A stretch of 64,000 nucleotides of DNA from Acidithiobacillus ferrivorans (GTDB lineage Bacteria; Pseudomonadota; Gammaproteobacteria; Acidithiobacillales; Acidithiobacillaceae), in assembly GCA_018853935.1 (NCBI GenBank), contig JAAOMR010000081.1, positions 1 through 64,000 of the forward strand, written 5' to 3'. Shown here piece by piece: positions 51,275-59,751 of this stretch; within the stretch, counting starts at the first letter, position 1; each line of letters starts with the position of its first letter. Below the pieces are notes generated by a model. It did no database searches and was not told the DNA's origin. It saw nothing but the letters and a program-made list of their open reading frames with translations. The translations under genes were made by a program, and so were the position numbers.

Positions 51275-52134
51275 GCCACCCCATCCTCAACACCAAAACC
51301 GACGATTGCCGGCATGCCGCTTATGTCGCCAGGCCGTCACCCCTGGGCAATCCTTATGCGATCGGCCCGGACGGGGATCGCCAGACGGTCATCGCGCGGT
51401 ACCGTGATTGGCTTACCGCCCGCATTGCCGAACGTGACCCCGTGGTCTGCACGGCGCTTCTGGGTATCCGGCGGGAACAGCCTCTTTCCTGCCACTGCGC
51501 TCCGGCACCCTGCCATGCGGCGGTCATCGCAGAAGTGCTGGATGGAGGTGTACAGGATCGGCTGCGCAATCACTGCGCGGAAACCTTGCGCTACGCTGGC
51601 ATCGGCTCCCGGAGCACGCCGGACCATGTGCTGCAGGTGATGCGCAAAGTGGCACACAGGCTGTCAGAGCTTGGATACACTCTGCTCTCCGGCGGCGCGG
51701 CCGGGGCGGACGAGGCTTTCGAGGAAGGCTGCCGCCAGCAAGGCTGCTTTGGGAAGAGGGAAATCTATCTACCCTGGCCGGGGTTCCGGCATCTGAAAGG
51801 CCGCCATTGCGTCACGTTACCGAGTGCTGAGGCGTTTCGTGTCGCAGAAGCCGTGCATCCTGCATGGAAGCGCCTGAATGACACGGCGCAAGCGCTCATG
51901 GCACGGAACAGTCACCAGGTTCTCGGCGCTGATCTGCGGTCACCGGTGGACTTCGTGGTCTGCTGGACGCCGGACGGGTGCGAGTCGGAAGCTACCCGGT
52001 CACGAACGACGGGTGGTACCGGGCAAGCTATTGCGCTGGCGGATCGCTGGGGGATTCCGGTGGTGAATCTAGCGGGTGGAAAGACGGCTATGGGGCAGTT
52101 GGCGGGCCTAGTGCAAGATTCTGTTTCCGCATAA
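51271..52134 (+). CDS. DUF4326-SLOG (DprA/Rossmann-like) fusion protein
   Basis: 287 residues, GTG start in a GTGA overlap. Residues 1-95: HAAYVARPSPLGNPYAIGPD, RYRDWLTARIA and LSCHCAPAPCHAAVIAEVL match DUF4326. Residues 110-287: YAGIGSRSTPDHVLQVMRKV and LLSGGAAGADEAFEEG match the nucleotide-binding SLOG fold of DprA/LOG proteins. DUF4326 is usually a separate protein in phages. SLOG domains bind or produce nucleotides in several defence systems, but none of the usual partners is beside this gene. Confidence 0.82.
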   Translation: MSHPILNTKTDDCRHAAYVARPSPLGNPYAIGPDGDRQTVIARYRDWLTARIAERDPVVCTALLGIRREQPLSCHCAPAPCHAAVIAEVLDGGVQDRLRNHCAETLRYAGIGSRSTPDHVLQVMRKVAHRLSELGYTLLSGGAAGADEAFEEGCRQQGCFGKREIYLPWPGFRHLKGRHCVTLPSAEAFRVAEAVHPAWKRLNDTAQALMARNSHQVLGADLRSPVDFVVCWTPDGCESEATRSRTTGGTGQAIALADRWGIPVVNLAGGKTAMGQLAGLVQDSVSA

Positions 52135-52225
52135 TCGGCGGGGCTGAACAACCTCAGTTCCCTCTTTGTTTTTCGGCTTCCGGTATACCCTATATGCCAT
52201 AAGCCAATCCAAAAGAAGGTCTACC

Positions 52226-52918
52226 ATGTCTCAAGTCCTGATCATTGACACAGAAACCACCGGCTTTGCCGAACCGGTAGAAGCCGTAGAAGTCGCCTGG
52301 ATAGCCGTAGATCCAGGGCCCACAGACCCCATCCTCAAACCAGTTACCACTTTCCAGCAACGATACAAACCAGAAAAACCCATATCATTTGGGGCTATGG
52401 CAACCCACCACATTACCGATGAGGACCTGGTTGATTGCCCACCGTCCAGTGACTTTGTCCTGCCGGAAGGCACTACTTTCATCGTTGGCCACAATATCGA
52501 CTTCGACTGGAACGTGATCGGTAAGCCGGAGATCCCCCGCATTTGCACCTTGGCGCTCTCCCGCCGGCTCTGGCCAGACGACCTGGGACATTCGGTCGGT
52601 GCCATGATCTACCGCTTGCTCAAAACAAAAGAACGCGCCAAGACCATGCTCAAAGACGCACACTCCGCCTATCAGGATGTGTTACTCACCCGTATAATTC
52701 TGCACCACATACTTGAGCAAATGCCGAAGGTCCGAACCTGGGAGAAATTATGGGAGGCTTCGGAAAGAGCGCGGATACCAGTTACCATGCCTTTCGGCAA
52801 GCACAAGGGCATACCCATGGCGGAGCTGCCGATAGACTACTGCGAATGGCTGCTCAAGCAATCGGAAATGGACCCGTATCTACTCACTGCAGTGCGTCAG
52901 CGGATCGCGCACGCATAG
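52226..52918 (+). CDS. DnaQ-like 3'-5' exonuclease with C-terminal DUF3820
   Basis: 230 residues from ATG 52226. DEDDh motifs: IDTETTG, HHITDEDL with VGHNIDFD, and HSAYQD near residue 150. The last ~60 residues, MPFGKHKGIPMAELPIDYCE WLLKQ, are a DUF3820 (quorum-sensing-regulator-like) module that often follows such exonucleases in phages. All catalytic positions are intact. The promoter is probably in the 91-bp gap upstream (TATACC/TATATG near 52184-52196), but the -35 is unclear. Confidence 0.9.
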   Translation: MSQVLIIDTETTGFAEPVEAVEVAWIAVDPGPTDPILKPVTTFQQRYKPEKPISFGAMATHHITDEDLVDCPPSSDFVLPEGTTFIVGHNIDFDWNVIGKPEIPRICTLALSRRLWPDDLGHSVGAMIYRLLKTKERAKTMLKDAHSAYQDVLLTRIILHHILEQMPKVRTWEKLWEASERARIPVTMPFGKHKGIPMAELPIDYCEWLLKQSEMDPYLLTAVRQRIAHA

Positions 52919-52955
52919 AAAATGCCAAACAAACAATACAATAAGGATCTAAGCC

Positions 52956-54278
52956 ATGAGCCGTAAACACAAAAAAAACCGTCAGCAGCCCCACCCCTCC
53001 AAGACGCCTCACAATTGGACCCAGGAGATTTTTTCTGCCGCGCGCGCCGCGAACAAAGGCCCGCCATCATTCGGCAACCAGAAAACCTTCACAAAACCCG
53101 ACATGTGTCTGGGGGACCTGATATCACATTCCCTAAACACAGGCACAGACAAGCACGTTATTCGCGCTTTGGAAGACCTGGAAGAGGAAAATCTGGACGA
53201 GGCCGTTTTTGTGGTGAAATTTCTGGCGGAAACCGCTTCTTGTTCAATGGATATTGGCATCCACTCCGCCAATGGAATTCGACAAGGCACCGCAGACTTG
53301 TTCATCGTACCGATGCTGCTCATCGTCCAGAGCGGGCATCAAGTACCATTATCGATACCCGATGCATCTCCGGAACCTGAAACCCCGTCACCGCTCGACT
53401 TGTGTACACACAGCCTGTATCAGGATGGGCTACTTGAGGAAACGCCCGTCACCATTTTCCCGCAGTGGCTGTACACCCACGACGATTTGCCTGAGTCGTG
53501 GGCGCAACGACGTTCCGTTGTCCGACAATGTGCGGCTTTAGCCACTGGGCAACCTGCAGCATTACCAGAACCAAAAAGTTTAGGTCCAACTCAAGAAACC
53601 ACGGCGATCGTTCGTTTTGCCATTATAGGCGTTATTTACGCGAATTCAGATGACCCAGGTCCACTCGTCAACGGTGATCTCAACGGTATTTCCGCGGATG
53701 AAGAGTCCACCGGAAACGACCTGTCTGCAGGGCGTCTGCTGGACCCGCGATTGCTTGCCTGGCGCGTAGATATGGAAGAAATATTGGCGGCGAGCCTTCC
53801 TGGCGTCAATTCAGTACGATTGGGAACCCCGGCTGAATGGGATGACGCCATTCACGAGGGCTTCATGATGCGAAATCTGTTCGCCCTGAGCCACGCATTC
53901 TCGAAGCTGGGCCAGACAGAGGATTCGGTCATGGGAGACCATGGATTGCTTGCTTCGGCGCAAGTGGCCGTTGGTTTTTACATGGTGGATGACCACCTGG
54001 AAATACGCGTTGGCATTTCTGAGGGTGACCAATTCACTGGCTGTGTTTGGGAGTGCCACCTGGAGCCGGAAGAAGAAATGGAAAAACTATTCGACACGCT
54101 AAACTCCATTGGGATATCCGCAGAGCACATTCATGTGACCACGGACATTCTGGGTGACGAGCGGTGCGAAGGTTGCGGACAAACGTTATTCCCCCGAGCT
54201 GACGGCGGACTAGACCATGCGGACAACAACGAAGAAGAGGAAAGTGACTGGGATCGCCCGCCACCGCGATTGCACTAA
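52956..54278 (+). CDS. large hypothetical protein with C-terminal CxxC
   Basis: 440 residues, no signal or membrane segment. The basic N-terminus (SRKHKKNRQQPHPSKTPHNW) is followed by two long alpha/beta regions. DERCEGCGQTLF near the C-terminus gives one zinc-type CxxC, then an acidic tail. No family recognised with confidence. A 36-bp gap separates it from the exonuclease gene. Confidence 0.6.
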   Translation: MSRKHKKNRQQPHPSKTPHNWTQEIFSAARAANKGPPSFGNQKTFTKPDMCLGDLISHSLNTGTDKHVIRALEDLEEENLDEAVFVVKFLAETASCSMDIGIHSANGIRQGTADLFIVPMLLIVQSGHQVPLSIPDASPEPETPSPLDLCTHSLYQDGLLEETPVTIFPQWLYTHDDLPESWAQRRSVVRQCAALATGQPAALPEPKSLGPTQETTAIVRFAIIGVIYANSDDPGPLVNGDLNGISADEESTGNDLSAGRLLDPRLLAWRVDMEEILAASLPGVNSVRLGTPAEWDDAIHEGFMMRNLFALSHAFSKLGQTEDSVMGDHGLLASAQVAVGFYMVDDHLEIRVGISEGDQFTGCVWECHLEPEEEMEKLFDTLNSIGISAEHIHVTTDILGDERCEGCGQTLFPRADGGLDHADNNEEEESDWDRPPPRLH

Positions 54279-54344
54279 TCGGACTTCCCCTCTGTTCAGG
54301 TTATCGAGCCATGTTCTCCATAATCCGCCACAGAGGAAAACACC

Positions 54345-55457
54345 ATGCCAGAAAATGCACAAGGCCTCACCTTCCCGGTACAAGTAGGACACGATCTCGC
54401 CATCGCCATGGGCGACACCGCCTTTGAGGGTGCCACCGCCATGGCAAGGCGAACGCCGGCCGGATTGCTGATTGACCAACCAGGCTTGGCACGGGACCAC
54501 CTCAGCGACGAACCGTTAGCAACACCAGTATCAGACCTTATCCATGATGTCTGGTCACTGGCGATCATTGGCTGCCCGGGCAGCGGGCTTACAGTCAACG
54601 CATTACGCCTGGCTACCCAACAGATTGCTCGTGGTGGTCACGTTATCTACATTGACGTCCATCCGGATCGCGCCGTTCGCAAAGCCATGCGGGTTTTGAA
54701 TGCCCACGAGATCTGCATTACCCAGGAAACGCCCTACCCTTTCCAAGTTCTGATCAATGGCGCCCCGGAACAACGTGCTCTCCGCCTGTTGTCCGCTCTG
54801 GCTCCCAAGTCAACCTTCGAGTCAGCATCCGCGGAACATTACTGGATCAAGACGCGCAACCTGCTGACCCAACTTTTTTCAGACGTGAAAATCCCAATAT
54901 CCTTAGACACTCTGGCGCTTATTATGGGTACCCATCACCCACTAACAGACCACGCCGCATTCGTTGAGCGACTGAACGAAATGGTGCCATTTTTCAACGC
55001 CACCAAGATTTTTGACGGGCAGACGCTGTCAGCACAGGTAACCGCACCAGGGGTCACATATATCTCCGTCGCAGATGAATGCGTCACACCACAAATTTCC
55101 AGCATGGTAATAAGGTTGATCCTATCGGAACTGTTGAACGAGGGGTGCACAGAAAAACAACCGAGTGTCAAACCCATGTTGCTGATCGACGGATTCAATC
55201 AAACACTCAAACCGTCCGAATCATTCAATTCTGTCATACGCAAATCTGGCTTTGTTTTGGTGACAACATTCGATGAGCAGGATTGGCTCAGCGATCAGGA
55301 CAGTCGGCAAAATTTTGGCCGCGCCATGTATTTGCGCTCAATATCCACACAGATAGCAGATATTCTGGGCGTCCATCGTATTGCGGCTTTTCCAGCAAAC
55401 CACGCCATTCTGCACGACGGCGAGACTGGGTTATCCCGATACATCAATGTCACGTGA
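54345..55457 (+). CDS. TraD/VirD4-like P-loop protein with altered Walker A
   Basis: 370 residues. LAIIGCPGSGLTVNALRLAT is placed like Walker A of coupling or secretion ATPases, but the lysine is replaced by Leu (GCPGSGLT). It is followed by GGHVIYIDVHPDRA, like the strand after helix 1 in TraD/VirB4-type ATPases, then AEHYWIKTRNLLTQLF, and PMLLIDGFNQTL as a Walker B-like strand. No membrane segment is seen at the N-terminus. ATP hydrolysis is unlikely without Lys. It could be an inactive paralogue of a conjugation or packaging ATPase. AGAGGA lies about 6 nt before the ATG. Confidence 0.6.
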   Translation: MPENAQGLTFPVQVGHDLAIAMGDTAFEGATAMARRTPAGLLIDQPGLARDHLSDEPLATPVSDLIHDVWSLAIIGCPGSGLTVNALRLATQQIARGGHVIYIDVHPDRAVRKAMRVLNAHEICITQETPYPFQVLINGAPEQRALRLLSALAPKSTFESASAEHYWIKTRNLLTQLFSDVKIPISLDTLALIMGTHHPLTDHAAFVERLNEMVPFFNATKIFDGQTLSAQVTAPGVTYISVADECVTPQISSMVIRLILSELLNEGCTEKQPSVKPMLLIDGFNQTLKPSESFNSVIRKSGFVLVTTFDEQDWLSDQDSRQNFGRAMYLRSISTQIADILGVHRIAAFPANHAILHDGETGLSRYINVT

Positions 55458-55507
55458 CGCCAGCAAACCGTTCACGCAATATTCACAACCACGTGATTTT
55501 TGGGGTG

Positions 55508-55523
55508 CCTGTATACTGACAGG
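55508..55523. promoter_or_regulatory. inverted repeat over a possible -10
   Basis: CCTGT (55508-55512), ATACTG, ACAGG (55519-55523) overlaps TATACT (55512-55517), a good -10. It lies 18 nt before the small membrane gene at 55541. The arms differ from the ATGATT/AATCAT family, so another regulator is implied if it is an operator. Confidence 0.5.
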
Positions 55524-55540
55524 TATGAGGATTTAGCAGA

Positions 55541-55681
55541 ATGCCGAACCAAGCAATCGTATGGGTATTGTTCGTTATCGTGTTATTGCCAGTCATGGCC
55601 GTTACCACGGCTATCTTGTATGCCGTTGTTGTTCTGTGTGCAGACAAAATTCAACGGCAAGAGAAATTCAACCCACCGTAA
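55541..55681 (+). CDS. 46-residue single-helix membrane protein
   Basis: ATG 55541 to TAA 55679-55681. Almost entirely one or two hydrophobic helices (VWVLFVIVLLPVMAVTTAIL) then a charged tail (CADKIQRQEKFNPP). Ribosome site weak; it sits just behind the promoter-like inverted repeat. The stretch to 55772 holds no further gene I trust. Confidence 0.5.
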   Translation: MPNQAIVWVLFVIVLLPVMAVTTAILYAVVVLCADKIQRQEKFNPP

Positions 55682-55772
55682 CCCGCAATGGACCAACAGA
55701 ACCAAATTGGGTTATCCAGTTTGCGCGAATGCACTCAGATAATGGCGCAGAAACAAGAGAGGAGCGTCAACA

Positions 55773-56267
55773 TTGTCTCCACTGGAGTTGTCCATCCCCT
55801 TTACGTTGTTCTGGCTCGCCGTGCTGCGCCTTTTTCGAGGGCACATCGTCTTCTTTTGGTTCGTCGCCATCCCCGGCGTTATCCTCCACGAATTAGCCCA
55901 CTGGTTCGTCGCCTTCCTGACGTTCGGTCAACCCGGGTTCGTCAGCTTGATTCCCAAGCGTGTTAACGGCGGATACGCGCTCGGCCGTGTGCCCATCCAT
56001 AATCCGCGATGGTTTAACGCCGGTCTAATCGGATTGGCCCCGCTACTCCTAATTCCGCTGGCATATTTCGTTTTGCACTACGGATTACCCAGTCAACTGA
56101 GCTGGGCTAGCGGGTGGCAAATGCTCGCCACGCCATGGATCGCGGCGGAATGCCTCCTGGAGTGCCTGCCTTCACGCATGGACCTACAGATCGCTCTGAA
56201 ATCAGTCTTTCCAGCCACCCTTCTTGCTGGATTTCTGTATGGGTGCTATGCGCAACACCTGCTCTGA
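55773..56267 (+). CDS. M50-like membrane metalloprotease-type protein
   Basis: 164 residues from a TTG start with AGGAG 7 nt upstream. At least four hydrophobic segments. VILHELAHWFVAFLTFG in a membrane context is an HExxH of the site-2-protease (M50) kind, but the second metal motif (LDG or NPDG) is not obvious; NAGLIGLAPLLL may be the partner helix. It is small for an intact intramembrane protease, so it may be a relative of DUF-type M50 peptidases. Confidence 0.6.
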   Translation: MSPLELSIPFTLFWLAVLRLFRGHIVFFWFVAIPGVILHELAHWFVAFLTFGQPGFVSLIPKRVNGGYALGRVPIHNPRWFNAGLIGLAPLLLIPLAYFVLHYGLPSQLSWASGWQMLATPWIAAECLLECLPSRMDLQIALKSVFPATLLAGFLYGCYAQHLL

Positions 56268-56431
56268 AGTGGTGCCATTGCCATCAATCTGACTCGTGAC
56301 AACAGAACTTTGCGGGTAAAGAGGCTGCCACCTCAACACTAACTCAAAGCTCTGTGTGTGCCAGAACTGGTTTCCGCCACTTGCATATTTAGCAAGTTAC
56401 AGGACGACAAGCATGCGCACTGAAATTTTGG

Positions 56432-56615
56432 CGCCCTGCAGGGCGGGGCTTGTAGTAGAGCGCGACTTACAGGTGCCGTTGAGAGTTTGCGGTGAGGATG
56501 GACAAGAGACGTTCACGGGATCTGTCGAAAGACGGTGCGTGCCCCCAGAGAAACGTACAGAGCACATATGTGCGCCAGATCATAGGCGTCTAATGTCGGT
56601 TTAAGGAGAGACAGG
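56432..56615 (+). ncRNA. decayed second omega-RNA (HEARO) copy
   Basis: Matches the RNA at 36070-36350 with mismatches: GGGCGGGGCTTGTAGT.GAGCG and GTGCGCCAGATC.TAGGCGTC are nearly identical. About 90 nt of the central part of the first copy are missing, and the left stem is shortened to GCCC/GGGC. It ends at the same distance before an iscB start. Likely non-functional relic. Confidence 0.78.
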
Positions 56616-56675
56616 ATGTTCGCATTCGTGATGATTCAGTATGGGAGGCCCAGAAAACCGGGGCCAACGCCGTGA
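56616..56675 (+). pseudogene. iscB relic (first 19 codons)
   Basis: MFAFVMIQYGRPRKPGPTP then TGA, against MFVFVMDQYGRPGHPTRR of the iscB at 36351. The rest of the gene is gone; no RuvC or HNH motif is found downstream. Confidence 0.75.
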
Positions 56676-57184
56676 GATATTGTCGCACCTGCAGGCGTGG
56701 GTGGCACGGGGCCCACCAAGGCGGCCACTCATCCTCCGCACATCACCCCCTACCCAGCATACGCGTCTACCATCACGTGCCGTTTATCGGTGGCTCGCCT
56801 AAGACCAGAAACCTCCGCGACAAGGTGGGCGACGGCAGGGGTAACCCTTTCACGAACTTCATCGTTACACCAAAAGAGACGGTCATTGTAGGTGCCTCGC
56901 CAGGCAATCCTGGCGCCGACCCATTGCAGCGCTACAGAATTTCCGCCCGTACCCTGGCAGGAATTGTCAAAAAAGAAAAAGGCGATGGATGGATTGCCGT
57001 TTTTGTCACTCCAAAGGGCAATGCCAATCGCGCCCCCATAGGGACCAAAGTGGGCTTGCGCGGAGGCATATTGAATAAAATTCATTATTCACATTTGGGT
57101 GTGTCATTTGCTCTAGTGCGTGTTCCCGTAGCAACGGTTGCCGGAAAGACGTTAAGGCAAACAGTAAACATTGACCAAAGCTGA
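56672..57184 (+). CDS. doubtful ORF between the iscB relic and pilC
   Basis: 170 codons from a GTG that is part of the relic's stop region. The frame is open to 15 nt before pilC, which favours a real gene start somewhere inside, perhaps the ATGs being absent and a GTG/TTG used. The composition is unremarkable, and the opposite strand is open as well (56750-57085). No family recognised; neither strand can be chosen confidently. Confidence 0.3.
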   Translation: MRYCRTCRRGWHGAHQGGHSSSAHHPLPSIRVYHHVPFIGGSPKTRNLRDKVGDGRGNPFTNFIVTPKETVIVGASPGNPGADPLQRYRISARTLAGIVKKEKGDGWIAVFVTPKGNANRAPIGTKVGLRGGILNKIHYSHLGVSFALVRVPVATVAGKTLRQTVNIDQS

Positions 57185-57199
57185 AACAGGACTATCGAT

Positions 57200-58483
57200 A
57201 TGGCTTCCCTCTTTACTACAAAAAAAACCAAAAAAACCAGCGCTGTCTCCGCGTCAAAAAAAATCCCAACGCATGAGTACCTATGGACCGCCAAAACGGA
57301 GAACGGCAAGATCCAAAAAGGCGAAATGGAGGCAGTGAGTGAAACCGCGGTCAAGGTTGGCTTACGGCGGCGAGGACTGTCCCCCGTATCCGTGAAGAAG
57401 AAATCACAAGGCATTTTCGGCTTCGCAGGCAGGGGCGGCATCAAAGAGGCTTACATTGTCGTCATGGTGCGGCAGCTAGCCACCATGATCAATGCCGGCG
57501 TACCAGCCGTGCAGTGTTTTGAGATGCTTGCGCTCTCCACTGAAAATCAAGCCATGAAGAAAATGCTCAAAGGCATTCTTAGGCATCTCAATACCGGAGA
57601 AACCATAGCACAGGGAATGGCGCACTATCCGAAGTACTTTGACAGGCTCTTTATTTCCCTGATAAAGGCTGGTGAACAGGGTGGCATCCTGGATACGATT
57701 TTGCTGCGGTTGGCAGATTATCGGGAACGATCCCTGCGACTACAAAAGAAAATGCGATCGGCCATGTTTTATCCTGCAGCAATCATTACCGTTATGATTG
57801 TCGTGGTATCCGTCCTTATGATCTTCGTAATTCCAGTTTTTGCCAAACTGTTCAGTAGCTTCGGTGCCTCATTGCCGCTGTTGACGCAGATGGTCATCAA
57901 CATCTCCGACTGGATGAAGAGCCATTGGTATATCGTGGTGGGGGCGCCAATAGCAGCAGTGTGGCTCTTCATTGCCACCTACAAGAAAAACCTGTCTTTC
58001 CGCACCCAGGTAGACAAGGTATCACTTAAATTGCCTGTCCTGGGGCCGATCCTCCTGAAAGGTGCCATTGCTCGGTTCACGCGCACGCTGGCCACCATGC
58101 AATCCGCCGGCGTTCCGATCGTGGAAGCACTGGAAACGCTATCTCGGATCTCCAATAACGTCATCATCGAGCAGTCGGTCCTACGCGCCCGCCAGGACGT
58201 CATATCCGGTGGCCGCATGACGAACGTGCTTAAAGAGGACGGGGTATTTCCAGTTATGGCCACCCAAATGCTGGGTATCGGTGAAGAAACCGGCGCCATT
58301 GAGGTGATGGCCTCAAAAATAGCGGATTTTTATGAGGGTGAAGTCGAGGAGTCGGTAAACCGCATGTCAACCCTGATGGAGCCAATCATTATGGTAATTC
58401 TGGGGCTTATCGTAGGCACACTGGTGGTCGCCATGTACATGCCAATCTTCAAGATGGGCGCGGTGGTGACTCATGGCGGCTAA
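57200..58483 (+). CDS. pilC: inner-membrane pilus platform protein PilC of the second locus
   Basis: 427 residues, the usual full length. The N-terminal domain (TKTEN GKIQKGEMEAVSE, then RRRGLSPVSVKKKSQG) is the part missing in the paralogue at 5352. Two T2SF repeats: VVMVRQLATMINAGVPAVQC (about 90) and IARFTRTLATMQSAGVPIVE (about 290), with GEQGGILDTI and GEETGAIEVM. The C-terminal membrane helix is MVILGLIVGTLVVAMYMPIF. This resembles canonical type IVa PilC more than the first copy does. Confidence 0.94.
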   Translation: MASLFTTKKTKKTSAVSASKKIPTHEYLWTAKTENGKIQKGEMEAVSETAVKVGLRRRGLSPVSVKKKSQGIFGFAGRGGIKEAYIVVMVRQLATMINAGVPAVQCFEMLALSTENQAMKKMLKGILRHLNTGETIAQGMAHYPKYFDRLFISLIKAGEQGGILDTILLRLADYRERSLRLQKKMRSAMFYPAAIITVMIVVVSVLMIFVIPVFAKLFSSFGASLPLLTQMVINISDWMKSHWYIVVGAPIAAVWLFIATYKKNLSFRTQVDKVSLKLPVLGPILLKGAIARFTRTLATMQSAGVPIVEALETLSRISNNVIIEQSVLRARQDVISGGRMTNVLKEDGVFPVMATQMLGIGEETGAIEVMASKIADFYEGEVEESVNRMSTLMEPIIMVILGLIVGTLVVAMYMPIFKMGAVVTHGG

Positions 58484-58772
58484 CACCTTTCAAAACCACG
58501 CCCAGAACGTTTACCTGATTCTGGTGCTGGCCACGGTGCTGGGCACCCTGGCCGGAACACGCTTTGTCGCAAACGCACAAACCGGCCTGGTCTGGTTATT
58601 TCTGGTAGGGTCGGCGTCCTGCGGAATATCGTCTGTCGTAGCGCTCGCGTTATTACCCATGATGGATGGTTTTCACCTGTTAACGGTTTTTGATGTCGTG
58701 CTGGCACTGTTCGTCGCTATCAGTGCGGTGAGGACATGGGCGTGGACACTGAATCAAGTTGAAATTGCATAA
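58473..58772 (+). CDS. small membrane protein of the second pilus locus
   Basis: 99 residues, overlapping pilC by 11 nt. Three hydrophobic segments (VYLILVLATVLGTLAGTRFV; LVWLFLVGSASCGISSVVAL; LLTVFDVVLALFVAISAV). Function unknown. Confidence 0.6.
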   Translation: MAANTFQNHAQNVYLILVLATVLGTLAGTRFVANAQTGLVWLFLVGSASCGISSVVALALLPMMDGFHLLTVFDVVLALFVAISAVRTWAWTLNQVEIA

Positions 58773-58882
58773 TGAGAATACTTGGCTGGTTAATCGCGTG
58801 TGGAACGATAGCTTTCATTGTGTCTGCCCCTGTTTTTGTAGGCACGGTGCTGGTTATCGGTATTCGTGGAGCGCACATCTGA
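58772..58882 (+). CDS. 36-residue membrane peptide
   Basis: ATG 58772 in a TAATG overlap, TGA 58880-58882 in a TGATG overlap with the next gene. One helix, ILGWLIACGTIAFIVSAPVF. Double coupling supports expression. Confidence 0.5.
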   Translation: MRILGWLIACGTIAFIVSAPVFVGTVLVIGIRGAHI

Positions 58883-59043
58883 TGAGCAAAATGATTGCCC
58901 CAGCTTTGGCAATTGTGATTCTTGTTATACTGGCATGCCTTGCAGCAGACGCTATATCTTTGGTAGTGGGTGGCGTCCTGGGAGCAGGGATGGATCCAGT
59001 AGCGTCGGCGCTGCAGGGCGTGCTCGCCGGTGGAAATTCGTGA
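58882..59043 (+). CDS. 53-residue membrane peptide
   Basis: ATG 58882 (TGATG). Hydrophobic helix ALAIVILVILACLAADAISL then a Gly/Ala-rich tail ending LAGGNS. Its stop overlaps the GTG of the next pseudopilin gene. Because the frame ends in AGG and the next gene lacks a leader, a recent frameshift between them is possible. Confidence 0.5.
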   Translation: MSKMIAPALAIVILVILACLAADAISLVVGGVLGAGMDPVASALQGVLAGGNS

Positions 59044-59441
59044 ACCTAATTTCCACCATGGTGCTCGTCGCCATCGTCGCCATTCTCTCCATGGTGGCGG
59101 TTCCCGACTGGATACAGGCGGAACGCAACGCCACGCTTTCCAGTGCCGCCGAAGAACTGTCGTCCGCACGGCTGGCCCTGCAGAGGAGCGCCGCCGAAGA
59201 CACCGGAGCAACACTTTCGGTCGGCGGATCCTTGATTACCGTCACTGGCAATGGCGGAGGACCGGACTGGACAGGGCGCCTACCGGAGGATGCTGCGATT
59301 TTTATCAACGGCAACCCGCTGAGATGTGTTTCCCTGAGCGGTGGTGAGGTCCCTGTCCAGTCGCCCACATGCAGTGCTGTGCCGGCATCACTCATAACAT
59401 GGAGCGCGAAAGTCGATGGGCAAACAGAAACGCTTCCGTAA
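59040..59441 (+). CDS. pseudopilin-like protein lacking a prepilin leader
   Basis: 133 residues from GTG 59040 in a GTGA overlap. MNLISTMVLVAIVAILSMVA aligns with the mature N-terminus of pilins (F-T-L-I-E...AIVAIL) with the start codon at or near +1 and Ser at +5, so no peptidase site precedes it. The rest (ATLSSAAEELSSARLALQRS; two C-terminal cysteines) is FimT/GspH-like. Confidence 0.65.
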   Translation: MNLISTMVLVAIVAILSMVAVPDWIQAERNATLSSAAEELSSARLALQRSAAEDTGATLSVGGSLITVTGNGGGPDWTGRLPEDAAIFINGNPLRCVSLSGGEVPVQSPTCSAVPASLITWSAKVDGQTETLP

Positions 59442-59751
59442 AATAGCGGATAACGAAGCTGGCGTGGGGCTGGTGGAAGCCATGATTGCCGCGGCCATTA
59501 TCGCTATCGCGTCCGTCGGCATTTTCAGCGCGCTGGAATACGCGAATCAGCAGAACATTTCCACAACGCTTTCCTGGGGCTCTGTACAATCCGCCATGAC
59601 GGCATGGTCACAAACACCAGTTGCCGTGAGCACTTCGCAAGCTGTCGCCATTACGGTTTCCGGGGCCACTGGACAGCAAACCGAGAGTGTGCCCGTAGCG
59701 GAAACCGCCAGCGGGAATGATCCTTATGGATGGTGGAGGAGCGCCCCATGA
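59416..59751 (+). CDS. minor type IV prepilin (PilV-like)
   Basis: 111 residues. Leader MGKQKRFRKIADNEAG|VGLVEAMIAAAIIAIASVGI, Gly at -1 and Glu at +5. VGLVEAM with a Leu/Val-Glu-Ala pattern is typical of PilV-class minor pilins. Overlaps both neighbours. Confidence 0.83.
   Translation: MGKQKRFRKIADNEAGVGLVEAMIAAAIIAIASVGIFSALEYANQQNISTTLSWGSVQSAMTAWSQTPVAVSTSQAVAITVSGATGQQTESVPVAETASGNDPYGWWRSAP

Noticed and set aside
55688-55966. 92-codon ORF whose start reads like an integrase-core fragment
   Set aside because: The match is a few residues only (ARMHSDNGAE in another frame), and the region is overlapped by a better-supported membrane protein frame.
56750-57085. Minus-strand ORF of 111 codons opposite the doubtful 56672 ORF
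   Set aside because: It would be the only minus-strand gene in the window, has no ribosome site, and shows no recognisable motif.
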